DNA of 64,000 nucleotides from Paracyclopina nana (Eukaryota; Arthropoda; Copepoda; Cyclopoida; Cyclopettidae): assembly GCA_019096065.1 (NCBI GenBank), contig JAGUCH010000003.1, positions 2,790,001 through 2,854,000 on the forward strand. Reading direction: 5' to 3'. How positions within the stretch are numbered: position 1 is the stretch's first letter; each line of letters starts with the position of its first letter. The position numbers and the translations under genes were made by a program. Shown in pieces: positions 37,867 to 49,260 of the stretch. The notes beneath the pieces were generated by a model. That model was not told where the DNA came from, did no database searches, and was given only the letters and a program-made list of their open reading frames with translations.

Positions 37867-38548
37867 AGAATTCTCATTTAGCCACGAATTTTCAACTTCT
37901 AATTGAGCTGACTTCTTTGCAATAAAAAGAGCCAACAATGGTTTGAATTGACAGATTGTGTTCAGCAAGAAAAATGGTTGAACAGCCATTTTTCGGGCAG
38001 CCACAACTTTTGATTGGAATCGAATTAAATTTTTCTTTAATAACTGAGTGGTCAATCAGAACCCATTTAATTATAATTCATCAAAATTGGCTGCGGAAAT
38101 TTGCGTAATAGGGAGCTCTGATTGTCAATTTTTAGCTTACTGGCCGATGAACATAGACTTCCGTCAATTTCGCGAGTTTTTTCCTCGAGCGCGTCAAGAA
38201 GGCATTTTGAGCCACTGTACTGTGCACTTCTTAAAATATTTTTTCTATTTACTATTACTGATTATTTGTTATGCTTTTTCATAAATATTATTATATTGAT
38301 GGAGCTCACTCTGTTCACCTAGGAGATAAAACAATGTTAGATTCGGGGAAAAAAATATAATTTTTTCTTTGTTTGTAGAGTGAATTGAAGGGTTTTTTGC
38401 TTGTTATTTTAAATTATTCTTAAATTAAAAGTGCTAGTGGATTAAAAAAAAGTACTTTTGGTTGTCCCGCATTTTGAGAAGTGGCGCATTTCGCGCATTT
38501 TAGTAGTTTGTCGCGCATGTCGCGCATTTTAGAATATCCCGTTTGAGC

Positions 38549-40792
38549 TGTACCTTTGCAATTTTCCATTAAAACAAGTTCAGCTGTTGTTGAGAACGAG
38601 ATCCTCTCATCAAAATCTACTATTCTGGTGTCGTGCGTAGAAGTTAGAACCCATGCTTGCATTATTTAAATTTCCTAATTTTCTTGCAAAAAATTATGAA
38701 AAATGGGCTTGCTTTTCTTACCATTGCAAGAACTGTAGCATGGGCAACATAATTTCCAGAAAGCATGTTTTCAATTTATTGATAGACTGGCTGAAAGTGG
38801 CTATTTTTAACGGTATGCTGTAATAACTTTGGAATAACTTTGTTTTTAACACTCAAAAAATTGGAAAGACTTTTAAGGCTATTTTAAGCTACAGTTTGAT
38901 TTATTATGGGGACGACAAGTTCCTGGCTATGATCTGGCTAATGAATAGGAATTCTTTGACTTAAATGAAATTCAAAAAAGAGCATAGCAAATTATTCCTT
39001 GTACTGTCAGAAATGTTACAAGCTTTGTTTTAGTTGCTTACATGGCTTATAACGTAGTAAAACGAAGTCGTGGAGGAATATCTAGAACCCTAATGAAATG
39101 TAAGCAAAAACAAATTTTGTTTTCCAGGGAAATCTAGGGTTCTAGATATTCCTCCGCGACTTCGTTGTAACATGCATGGGCAACTGCTGACCCCATTTGG
39201 AACAGTTCATGGGGGATTTTTACTAAGTAAAGTGTTCCAAAGAGTGCAGCTGATTTTCTCTATGGGTGACCCTATAATCCTACGTAAACGATACCATATT
39301 TATGCTACCGGCGAGCTCATAAGATTTCAGACGGCTGAATTCTTGATTATTTTTGGGAAGTTATAATTTCAACAAGCTTAGATCGTATCTAAGATTCAAA
39401 TAGACCAATTATAATTACATATTACTATATTTAGAGAGCGATCTTTCCTGAAATTTTATCTTTTCCTCAAATTCCAGACTGGCTTACGGGCAAGCTAGAG
39501 CACTAACGAAAAGTGTAGCCAGATTAGCACGTTTAGTTAAATTGGCTTTTTTATAATAGGAAGCTGGCTCTTTTTGACGTTTTGCTATAGTAAATATCAA
39601 GTAGTTCATGTGTTGAACGGGTCAACTGCGCTAGCGCATTGGTGACGTCAAGCCGTCTGAACTCAGTGCCATCTAGTGAAGTTGACTTCGGGTTCCTTCT
39701 TTTAAGCGCACGCTTTGGATGTCTTTTACTAACGCTATCTATTGGGATTTGGATGCAGGCGGAATCCTATCGCTAGGTAATGGCTTTTGCTCTGCTCTAA
39801 AAAACGAAGCTAGTCCATTATCTTGCATTATTGTTGATTTGCACGTTACTTCGACATGCCTAGATAAAAAACATTTTATCGCAACTAGTTAAGAGCATCA
39901 TGAATCTTTTTTCAGGGTGATAAGAAATTGTGAATGTACTAAGCTCTTCTAAAAAAAGTCGCCCAACAAATGCTGTTTGGAAATTGCCGAAATAGAATTT
40001 GCACTGAATATAAGAATGAAGGAGTGCTCATTCTTCATTGAGCTGCACTTGTTTTTCTTGTGAGTGGCTTTTTTTTCTATGTCACCTTTTTTTAATTTTG
40101 TGCATGAAAAATTCGATAAGCCAAGCCCATAAGTTTTCGGTTGCATTTATGTGCATAAGATGATGCATTTGATGCGCTCATATTTTTGCATTTCTCCTAT
40201 ATTGACATTTTGCTTTCTTTTTTTTCTCTTTGTATGTAAAAGTAGGCTTGGTAAATGAGCATTTTTCCATCTTTCTTATGATGACGTTTAACGAAGTGAA
40301 CGACCTCGCGCGTCTCCGCAAGTAACTGTCCAGGTATGTGACATTTCCTCAGCTTCTAGGGTAATTTATATGGCCGCGAGCATTTCGAGAAGTACGAAAA
40401 GCTGAAATGGTCAGTCTTTAATCACATAGTTTATTTAGCACATTTCTCTTTTCTACTCTACTGCATTGCTGTTGTTACATAGTAGAGATCTGTTATAATG
40501 GAAGTAGACTCTGTTATTGTACATATACAGTAGATATGAATCATCGCAGTATGTACACACGCAAACAATATATACGTAGCAGATGATATGGACACGCTCG
40601 CGCGTTTTTCGGACAGTAGTAGTCGTAAATGCAATATCACTTGCTTGACGTAGAAGTAGTATAACTCTGCTGTGTGGCACCTTATTGATTTAGTAGTAAG
40701 TTGGGTTCAAAAATATGTGTGTTGAGTATGTATGCGTTGATAAGTATTCTAATGCTGTAGTAATACTATAGCCGTCATCAATAATTGAACCA
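38549..40792. other. Gene-free AT-rich spacer
   Basis: About 2.2 kb between the nested insertions and the PDE11 3' end. Apart from the foldback at 39061-39166 I see no supported gene, RNA or element; the short ORFs have no protein character. Confidence 0.5.
39061..39166. repeat. Foldback element with 32-bp inverted arms
   Basis: Arms 39061-39092 and 39135-39166 are inverted copies with one mismatch in 32 bases (arm begins AACGAAGTCG(T/C)GGAGGAATA), separated by a 42-base loop. It could be a tiny MITE or the arm of a hairpin RNA. No convincing target duplication was found. Confidence 0.7.
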
Positions 40793-43700
40793 CTACAAGT
40801 TTCTCGCTCTCTCCTGATCTGCATTGCTGCGATTTTCCTTGTCCTCTTCTTCGTTGGTGGCCCATTTGTCTCGGTTGGCAAGGCAGCCGTCTTGCAGGGG
40901 CTGCAGCTCGGGGGAGAAATTGGCCAAGTCCTCATAGAGGGGCAGGCACAACGTGTCCAAAAAGTCAATTTGAACCGTGCTCAGGGCTACCGATCGATCA
41001 AACATCGGCTGGGGATCCAGGTTGAACTCCTCGCGTTCGATGTCACCCTGGGTCCAAAACTCTTCCGCAATCAGCTGGCTGACGAACCTGTGGACATCCC
41101 AGGGCTTGGTGGCCGCCCCCAGGTCCGCGGCGGTCATCATGCCAGCCTGCAGGAGGTGCTTGTTGCCTGGGTTGTCATCAATGAGCTCCATGAGTTTGTC
41201 TCGAGATTTCTGCACCGAACGCGCCATGGCCTTCAGTGCGCTGGCATCCCTGAAATGCAGGGCCAAATCCGTGGCAAGAATGCTCCGCTCAATCACAGAC
41301 AACGTCTCCACATACTCGTCCTGAAATGAAATTGTCACTCGATACAACATTCGATTCAATAGGTTATACTAGTATAAGGAGGCTAGCTTTTTGGCAATGA
41401 TTTAGCGATTGGAAAAGAAAATGGATTACTTTTGTGAGGTTGTCAAGGATGCCATTTCCTCGCAGAGTGAGAATCAGTAGGCATTGGTTCAGGTGGTGCC
41501 TCTCTAGTGTGGATGTGGTGTAGAGCTTCGCCAGAGGATTGTTGGATTTCAGCTGGAAAGAATTGTTCGTTCCCCGGTGGTCCAAGTCGTGGCTGATGCA
41601 GGCCACAATCAGGCCCAGAGAATCCGTCTGGAAAACAATGATTTTAACCATCCTGCTCGGATTTGTCTACTCGGTCATACCGTCGGAAACGCTTTGCTCC
41701 ATCTGGTCTTGGTGAGCATGCAGAACATCATTTGCGTGACATTAAAAGCGTGATACCAATTGTGATACTGGACAGTCTCATTGCGGTAATTTCTCTTCAC
41801 TGTGAGCAGCCACCGACAGAGCGTTGTGTAATCAATGCTGAACCGGGAAATGAGGCCCAGGTCAATGAAAATCCGAATCGTTGCCTGAAATCATCAAAAG
41901 GGCGATGAACAAGAATCTCAACAATGCCTTATGTAACGTGATCCGAGGCATATTGTACACATTCTTCGATAAAATCCTGAGGGCCAAGATTCCTTCTTGA
42001 GGAAACAGTTGCTATACCACAATATATAAGATCATATTCTACTTTTGTGTAGTAATTATGGCGAAATTTACACTTTCTTGAAGAGCAAGTTAATGAGGTC
42101 AATTTTGATTACCGTCAATGTGGAATTATCATCCATGCTGAGGTAGCTAAAGTCAAAGGAGTCGATGTTGATGGAAGAGGCCGCTGGCACGGGCTGACTG
42201 GCTAAGTTAGTCGTGTCCTCGCTCGTCGAGGTCGCCTGGTAATTCATGACCTCGAAAGCCACCTGGAGTTTGGCCTCTGAAACCACAGCCTTTTGGTAGT
42301 CGCCCGCGTTGCGTATAGCCATGCCGCAAAATATGGTGAAGGCTTCCACGAATCTCTCGTCGTTGCTCGTAAACTGGTCGGAATTAGTGAAGACGCGCGC
42401 AGGCGCCTCTTCGATCTCCTTGTTGGCCAAGCTGATCACACCCACCACCCTGCCATCGGGGTCGTGTATTGGGGCGCATAAAAAGGATCGTATGGAGGAT
42501 CCGGAGCCGTCGGCGCTCAGCTGCTCCTTCGTTGCGTTGACCTTTTGGCCCGTGATGGCCACGTGGCCCGTGATGTCACTCTTCATGGGCAGCCTATTTT
42601 CGTACGGGGCGTCGAGGTCGGCAGCCAGCTCCTCGCGTTGGAGGTCAAACACTCGCCTGAAGACTCCAGGCCTGTCGGGGTCACAGAGGGAAATTTGGCA
42701 CCTTTCGCAGTCGATGAGCGAGAGGAAGTTTGTGAGTATAGTCAGCATGGTGGCCTCGAGTCGCGTGGGCTCTCTGAACACTGTCCTCGCGAGCTCCAAG
42801 AAGACCTCACTTCTCGCCATCTCCAGCCTCATTTCCACCTGCGACTGGACGTTCATGAGGCCGAGCGAGACGATGCTCAACAAGTGTCTGAAGAGGTCCT
42901 CGTCCTCCGCGGAGAAGCCGCCTTTTTTGTTGTACAATTGGAGGCAGCCGATGGTCTCGTTTTCCGCCTTGCACAGGGGGCCTAGTAGGGCATTACGCAG
43001 TGCGAGGCTCACCTGGCCTCCGGGCAACACGAGGCCTTCGGCCTGGCTCACGTTGAGGATTTGCGACGACGTGAGTGCACTGCTCAAAAGGGGGTTTCGC
43101 ATGACCTCACTGTGGTCCAGGATGGACACTTGGTCCCCCATGAGACTGTAGGTGGTCCCCTCGAAGGAGTTGGGCCTGTTGAGTATTAGTAGGTCCAGGC
43201 GGTCGGCTTGGCCCATCAGCAAGTTGGTGCTCTTGAGCAGGACCTCTGCCATTTGCCTGAGGTCCTGGGCCTGCAGCATGTCGGGCAGCAGCCTGAGGAG
43301 CAGGTCCTTTCTGCTGTGCACGCTCGCAGCGGCCTCGGAGGCCGCAGCAGGTGACACCACTCCTGCAGCGATGGCGGGTGTGGTCGCATAGGCGTTCGTT
43401 CTGAGGAACGAGGGTTGTCCATCGCTGGTGGTGGCGAGGATGGGCGTGGCCAGCCCACCCACCTCGAACGTGGTGGCAGAGAGCTTCCTGAGGGGTGTGA
43501 AGGACCTCGACCTCTGCCTCTGTCCCGGCTGGCCCCGGACGCAGGTGGAGAGGAGGGCACCCGTCTTGAGGAGGTTGGAGTCCGAGCTGTGCTGCGTCGT
43601 GGTGGCGCTCGCCGCGCAGAATTGCGAGCTCGTCGAGGAGGCCGGGCTAGGTAGGAAGAGCCATTGCTCCAGTTGCCGCCGGTTGACCTTTCTGCGCACG

Positions 43701-43921
43701 TAGTCGTCCAAGAAGGCCGGATGCTCGTCCAGATAAGCCTCTACGACCGCGTCCACGCTCCGCTTCTTCTTGGCCACATTGTGCACTTTGCCACCATGAT
43801 GGCTGTCATTGATCCTGTGCACGCCGCACTTCCTTTGCGGAGGCTGCTCCGTCGAAGAAGAAGAACTGCTCGTCGTGTTCAAAGGTCCACTGCTAGCAGC
43901 ACATCGATGTTCCGAAGACAT
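40793..43921 (-). CDS. PDE11: Dual-GAF cyclic-nucleotide phosphodiesterase, PDE11-like
   Basis: Exons 43921-42113, 41884-41681, 41627-41430 and 41320-40793, all phase 0, give about 911 aa. After a Ser-rich N-terminus with the family stretch [12 protein letters not shown] come two GAF domains ([40 protein letters not shown]) and the HD-type catalytic domain: [38 protein letters not shown] and the purine-clamp Gln in [11 protein letters not shown]. It hydrolyses cAMP and cGMP to 5'-nucleotides in the cytosol; GAF domains regulate it. The [22 protein letters not shown] block is nearer PDE11 than PDE5. The first exon is 1.8 kb, intronless and GC-rich, unlike the rest. A TATATA lies at 43978-43983. 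Confidence 0.9.
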
Positions 43922-43977
43922 TGTCGCACGTCGTAGCGCAGTGTAGCGCCGTACGTACGTACGTCCCTACAGTAGCG

Positions 43978-43983
43978 TATATA
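43978..43983 (-). promoter_or_regulatory. TATA-like element upstream of the PDE11-like gene
   Basis: TATATA on the - strand, 57 bases before the ATG at 43921. A GTAC tetranucleotide run (about 43951-43963) lies between them. Confidence 0.4.
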
Positions 43984-46151
43984 GCAGCGGTCCGCCGCGG
44001 CCGTGGTTTAATCTAGGCCAGCCCACTGAGACGATGATGATATACGCGCTGTCAAAGGTCAGGGGTACACTGCTGCAATTCAAGCTTCGGTGTGGAGTTT
44101 CCAGCTTTGAGCCGCCGATCCTGACATCATGGCAAACAACTTTATCAGCACTCACGCACACGAAAGTTATACACACGACTGTGTAATGTAGTTGCGATAT
44201 GATGCGCTAGCATATGTGCTGCGCGCGCGCAACTTGTTGTTGTTGTGACACTAGTCAATCACGCGCAGGAAGTTTCTATATATACCATGATATGCGAGAT
44301 GATGATGGTCCGCTTGCTTCGCACCGACTACTGCATGAACCGCATGATGAAGGCCTCGTGCGCGAATTAACGCTGTTGCCGCGATGGAGAGAGTCGTCGC
44401 GAGATTAGACAGCAGCTCAGCTGCTGCTTGCAGCTTATCGAACTTAATTCGCCAGCAGCTCAACGAGGACTCATTTGAAGCTAGCAATTTGTGGAGAGCT
44501 TTTAAGCTGACGACTACTGCTATGCACGCTTCTTCCTCGTCGCACAAGCATGCAGCTTTTGCAAGGTAGACTCGGCTGCTACGACGAGCGACTCGAAAGC
44601 TTTTCACGCGTAGTTTGAGGAGCGCATGACTTTCTACTTGCGCACACAGTGGATTATCGTCGTCATCATCATCATCCTGATATTTGCTAAGCCTGCTGTG
44701 AAATAAACACATCACGCAGAAAACAGGCCCCATGAAAATCAAACAAACTACTATACTAGCTGCTATGTGTTTAATAAGCTACGAGATGTTCGCTTGTCAC
44801 TCGTCACTGTAAACGCAGAAATGGGATATGGTGTCATGCATGCAACGCGTATATACCGTCTGACCGTTCAAAATTGGACGGTGCGGGAATCAAAAGTTTG
44901 TGTTACGAATTCATGAATTTTGTGGCTTAATGGGTATCGTTGGAAAGCTTGAACCTTTAGACATCTTTTTTGTTTTCTGACAAAATGAAAAATATTATAG
45001 TAAATTCCCCGTGACATCAAAACATAAATGACTCACCAGTTTTTTTGTGACAATATTCTGGATTACCTTGGGAAAATTGAATTTTCTCGGTTTTTTCCTC
45101 CTTATATTGATTTTTTCTACTTTAACAAAAAAGATGGGAAAAGGCTAAATCTTTCCAACGCTTTCATTTAAAAGTCCTGTATTTCGTGAATATGTGACAA
45201 AAAGTTTAGATTCAGGTACCGTCCAATTTTGAACGGTCACACTGTATAGTGTGATAGAGCAGTTGTTTTGCCTATTTTTTGTTGCTCACGCTCCAAATGC
45301 AATATGTACTCTCTCTCATGTGAAAAATGTCGTTCTCGTTATGGAAGTACGAGAGATGCAGTGTACTCGCTTTAAAAATAGACAGGCCGTAAACGAGGAT
45401 GTTCGATATTCCCGGCTCAAAACAACTAATGCCATGTGACTACTAGCTGTAATATCGGTGGAAAAATCCGGCTAGCTGGGGGGATTTTTTTGCCACCGGC
45501 GACAAAATAGTCGTGGTTTAGACAGCTGTTAATGACCTAGCTGCCAACGAAATCAAAGCAGTAGCGGAGTGAGCATACTAATTAGCAGCGACTACCTTAA
45601 GATTGAATTTCAGGCCTTTTCCCCATTTCTCTTCGTATATCAGATTTACGTAGTAGGCATCCGTTGGTATTTATAGAGCTTGAGGTGTTTGTGTTTTCAT
45701 TCACCAAACCGACAGTTTGTGGTTAGGTGCATCCATGGAAACCGAGAGCTATAATTAGCTCTCTCGTTACGCGTAGCATTGCTCAAGATACTACATGATC
45801 AATTTACCTGTTTAAGCCCATGTGCAGGAGGAAAATTTCGGATTGTAACCTTCAGGTAAAAAAGTGTACCAAATGCTTATATACGCAGACTGTTGGAGTC
45901 TCACTAATGTTTCCTGCTTGGCTAAGTAAGGAAAATCATGCTTCTTCGTAAATCATTGATCACCGTCTATAATCATATTTTATCTATGCAACACGCCTGT
46001 GCAGTCATAAAGGCCCTGAATAAGTCAGTGGAGCCCACAATGTTCTGTGCAGTAAGCAAAATACAGCTACCTCACTAAATACTCTATACAAGCGTAAATG
46101 CTGAGTAATCATGCCTTTGCATGGAATTGAATTGACGAGAAGTGAAGCAAA
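43984..46151. other. Spacer between divergent PDE11-like and UST-like genes
   Basis: Holds simple repeats (GC dinucleotides at 44221-44231, an ATC run at about 44659-44677) and the MITE at 44856-45244. The 163-codon - strand ORF at 44742-44251 contains the ATC-run-encoded Asp tract and no motif; I do not call it a gene. Confidence 0.5.
44856..45244. mobile_element. Mariner-like MITE with long inverted ends
   Basis: 389 bp flanked by TA on both sides. The ends are inverted copies over more than 100 bp with mismatches: the right end in reverse complement begins CAGTGTGACCGTTCAAAATT, the left begins CCGTCTGACCGTTCAAAATT; further shared blocks are TTGGACGGT, CGTTGGAAAG and CATCTTTTTTGTT. TA duplication and a CAGT start are features of Tc1/mariner elements. 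No transposase. Confidence 0.7.
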
Positions 46152-47614
46152 ATGTTGAGCTGCGAACAAAAAAATAATGGATTCCTCCGAAGGTGAGCAG
46201 GCTTTGAAAGCTTCGGTCGAGTGTCTGATATTTAGCAGCTTTATTGCAGGCTATCTGAACTTGTAGCATTTGTGTCAGCTTCAGCTACGGTGTTTTTATT
46301 ACTGCAAGTCAGAGAGCTCTCGCACAGACTGCAACAAATACAAGATCCCAATATTGATCTGTCAGCCTTTGGAAACGTCAGGTCTGGCAAATCTAATGCT
46401 GATTATGTCATCAATAAACCCATAGAGCCAACAATGTACGCATTCAAGGTAAATAATTTCGTTTCCGTTTTATATGTAGATACTTTTCAATTTATCAGCT
46501 TTTTTCGCAGTTTGACAGCCATAACCTGAATAACACGCGGAAAGCTACGAAAGATATCTTGTTTTTCAACCGAGTGCCAAAAGCAGGATCGCAGACCGTC
46601 ATGGAACTTCTGAAAAGTCTAAGTGTGCAAAATCACTTTACCTTCCACAAGGATAGGGCTCGAATGGCGGAAAGCATACAGCTCACAAATAACGAAGAAA
46701 AATGGCTTGCCAATATGGTTGATTATTTCAAGCCACCGACAGCGTATGTCAAGCATGTGTCATTCATTAATTTCACCCAGTGAGTCTGCCAAATTAACCT
46801 GCCCTTTTAGACATTGCTCAAGTCTCCTTTTCATCTTAGATTTGACTTGAACATGCCAATTTATATAAATATGGTCAGAGAGCCGGTCGAGAGAGTAATT
46901 TCGTGGTTCTACTACGCAAGAGCTCCTTGGTATTTCGTTGAGAGGAAAAGGGCGTTTCCAGATTTACCCCTGCCTAATTCAAAATGGCTGAGAAAGGCAT
47001 ACTTTTTCCATATCAACTTCGTTAGAAAGCAAAAGAACCCTTTTTTTTACTTATAGGATTTTGCCATTTGTGTCAAGAATGGCAACGAAGAATGCGTGTA
47101 TCAAGAGGGTAAGGAACGAGAGGACTTTGGGCAACTGACTGAATTCTTTTGTGGCCAAGATGATGAATGCACGTAGGTAGCTGTGAAAAAGTACCGCCTT
47201 CAGTATAATTTTTCGATTTTTTACGCACAGAGGCTTCAACTCAGAAATTGCTCTGAAAAGGGCGAAGGAAAATGTTGAAAAGCATTATGCAGTCGTCGGA
47301 GTTTTGGAAGAGCTGAACAAAACTTTAACAGTGTTGGAGCATTACGTGCCAAGATTTTTCAAAGGAGCTCTCAAAGCCTATCAGGGTAAGAGCTATTACC
47401 AACTTTTACGGAAATCAAATAAAAACGCCCATTGCTTGCAGATGGGGAAGAGAAGTACTCGAAGATCAATCGCAATATTTATAAGCCAACCATCAAGGAG
47501 TCGACCAAAGAGGTGATAAGGCAAAATTTTACCCGAGAGATCGAATTCTACGAGTATTGCAAGCAAAGGCTGCACAATCAGTATTTGGCCCTCAATTTGA
47601 ACGAGGAGAATTAA
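46152..47614 (+). CDS. UST: Uronyl 2-O-sulfotransferase (UST/pipe family)
   Basis: Seven exons: 46152-46192, 46250-46448, 46511-46779, 46840-46996, 47057-47172, 47231-47385, 47442-47614; about 369 aa. The short cytoplasmic N-terminus leads into a signal-anchor (LVAFVSASATVFLLLQV). The PAPS-binding 5'-phosphosulfate loop is FFNRVPKAGSQTV; then VKHVSFINFTQF, YINMVREPVERVISWFYY (3'-phosphate site), EFFCGQDDEC and VVGVLEELNKTL, all as in vertebrate UST. It moves sulfate from PAPS to the 2-O position of hexuronic acids in dermatan/chondroitin chains in the Golgi. Exon 4 seems to use a GC donor (AAG then GCATAC). AATAAA at 47646-47651. Confidence 0.85.
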
Positions 47615-47645
47615 TGATGCGTGGTAAGAATTTCAATCATACTGA

Positions 47646-47651
47646 AATAAA
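47646..47651 (+). terminator. Poly(A) signal AATAAA of the UST-like gene
   Basis: AATAAA 31 bases after the stop codon. From here to 48210 no gene or repeat was detected. Confidence 0.6.
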
Positions 47652-48210
47652 GAGTTACACAAATCTGGTCACACCCCTAAAGTTCGATTAATCGGTGCAC
47701 ACTAGAATGAAAAATGAACATTGCGAAGCATTACTACAGCCATCTGAAACGAGGAGAAATAATTAACGAGACCTAGAACTACGCAATTTTGAAAAATAAT
47801 TTCAAATGCTTGCTCGTTCTACTGTCCTATCAAGAGAAAAACATCACAATATACGCTAGCTACTATTGGTTTGCAATAAATCGATTTCAGTGAAAACGTA
47901 TGCAACGCACATTGACGTGAAATTGTTCCAAAAGAATGCTACTTCATGAGTGCATCAACGTTAATCTTGCATTTCAATTACAAGCAAGAAATAAATTAGT
48001 AATATGCTTTGGACTGAGTAAATGGTTTAAAACACAAATATTTTCGTCGGAGGGTATTCTTAAAGTATCACAGTGGTGACAAATTTGAAGAGCGGCATTG
48101 AATGTTAATCATAATCTAGCAAATCGGATAATAAGCATACTGGCATTTAAAGTGCATATTCTTTTGTAAAAGCTTCCCAGCTGCTGGTGGGTTGGAAAAT
48201 ACAAATATCT

Positions 48211-48855
48211 TTAGTACGTGGCCACAGACTCAGTTTGTTGTACAACCTGTTCTCCTTGAGGCACTTGACCGGCTCTCCACCCCTTGAACTTTTGGAAAGC
48301 ATCAAAGCCGTATATGATCATGGCCACGAAACCAAAAAATGAGGCTGCGCCAAAAGCGTCCACTGCAGGCGCATTGACTGCAAGGTCTATGGAGCAAGTA
48401 AAGTAGAAAAAGGACCAAGCGGCACAAAAGATCATCTCAATCATCATCCAGGGAATGACATGGAATTTCTCAATGACGTGAAGCAAATAGAATATGAGAA
48501 GGATTCCAGTCACCCAGAATCCTGTCATGGCAACAAAGTCCGCCCACTCGGCCGTGGAAGTCTCACGATAGTAGGTACCAGAACACATGACGCAGATAAA
48601 AACAATCAGATCAATAACCTGCAAAATGAAATGTGGAATTAAGTGGATGGTAGTCTCAGTTCTGATAATGAAATATCCGAGGCTTTATCTTGTCAAACAA
48701 AATGATGAAATCTGACTCACGACTGCGCCCAATTTGAGGCCGCCAGGAATGGTTTTCAAATAATCGGGGTCCCATCTGATATTTGTTTGAAAATGAGATT
48801 CGGTGACTGTTGTCCTCGTCGTGGTCGATGAAACGGGATCCCCGAAATTGTTCAT
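48211..48855 (-). CDS. Four-span MARVEL protein, CMTM-like
   Basis: Exons 48855-48721 and 48618-48211 (phase 0, GT-AG, 102-bp intron) encode 180 aa: a Thr-rich cytoplasmic N-terminus (MNNFGDPVSSTTTRTTVTES), then four hydrophobic spans (VIDLIVFICVMCSG; TGFWVTGILLIFYLLHVI; MIEMIFCAAWSFFYFTCSI; AASFFGFVAMIIYGFDAF) and a short polar C-terminus. This is the topology and size of chemokine-like-factor MARVEL proteins (CMTM), which act in membrane trafficking and receptor turnover. The exact subfamily cannot be told by eye. It lies between the two sulfotransferase genes. Confidence 0.75.
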
Positions 48856-49260
48856 CTTCTAGCTACAAATTAGGCTGTCAAAATCGAGGAATCTTTGAAA
48901 CGTCTTTTGTTGACTTGTTGCTCTTGACAAGGGCTCGAAATTATGAGCCAATCCTGTTGGTCGATTTACCATAACGTATCTTACCTAACTTTAGAAATCT
49001 TTCAATCTAAAAAAATTAAATCTCAAATAAGCCTAATGTTAGTCATGTTATCTCGCAGTAAGGTGAGTACACCAACTCTTTCTGCGCTATTTGAAATCTA
49101 TTAGTGTGAAAAATTGCGCCCTAAAATTCGCAGTCAAAGCTCTTACGCCCTAAACACCCTTTGATTTCACGAACAAATCTCGAGGTTCATTACATAGGAT
49201 ATTTGTTGTAAAGTACTACAACGCCTTACAATAAAAAATTCGGAAAACTTTCACGATCTT

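Larger units (their letters stand above)
30244..38224. mobile_element. Transib-like MITE, copy B, split by the retroelement
   Basis: The two halves, 30244-30301 and 37871-38224, align in order with copy A at 19468-19921 (shared stretches such as AAAAGCCATTTTCAC, CATCAAAATTGGCTGCGGAAA and TTTCGCGAGTTTTTTCC). The ends are CACAGTGGGCT and, at the right, CCACTGTACTGTG. The 5-bp direct repeat CACTT flanks it (30239-30243 and 38225-38229). The ungapped element would be about 412 bp. Confidence 0.7.
30124..38540. mobile_element. hAT-like MITE (outer shell), interrupted by younger insertions
   Basis: The left end starts GGGCTATACTAAAATGCGCG and the right end, in reverse complement, starts GGGATATTCTAAAATGCGCG. 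An 8-bp direct repeat, GTTTGAGC, flanks it at 30116-30123 and 38541-38548. Subterminal repeats of TAAAATGCGCGACATGCGCGAC occur near both ends. Removing the inserted DNA leaves about 430 bp with no coding capacity. An 8-bp target duplication is typical of hAT elements; the GGG start is less typical, so the superfamily is tentative. It contains Transib-like copy B, which itself contains the retroelement. Confidence 0.7.

Noticed and set aside
40010..40040. Small hairpin AAGAATGA...TCATTCTT
   Set aside because: An 8-bp stem with an 8-base loop is expected by chance in AT-rich DNA.
42309..43151. 280-codon + strand ORF inside the PDE gene
   Set aside because: Antisense shadow caused by GC-rich codon use in the PDE11 GAF exon.
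44251..44742. 163-codon - strand ORF upstream of PDE11
   Set aside because: The Asp run comes from an ATC microsatellite; no domain, no promoter evidence, and codons look random.
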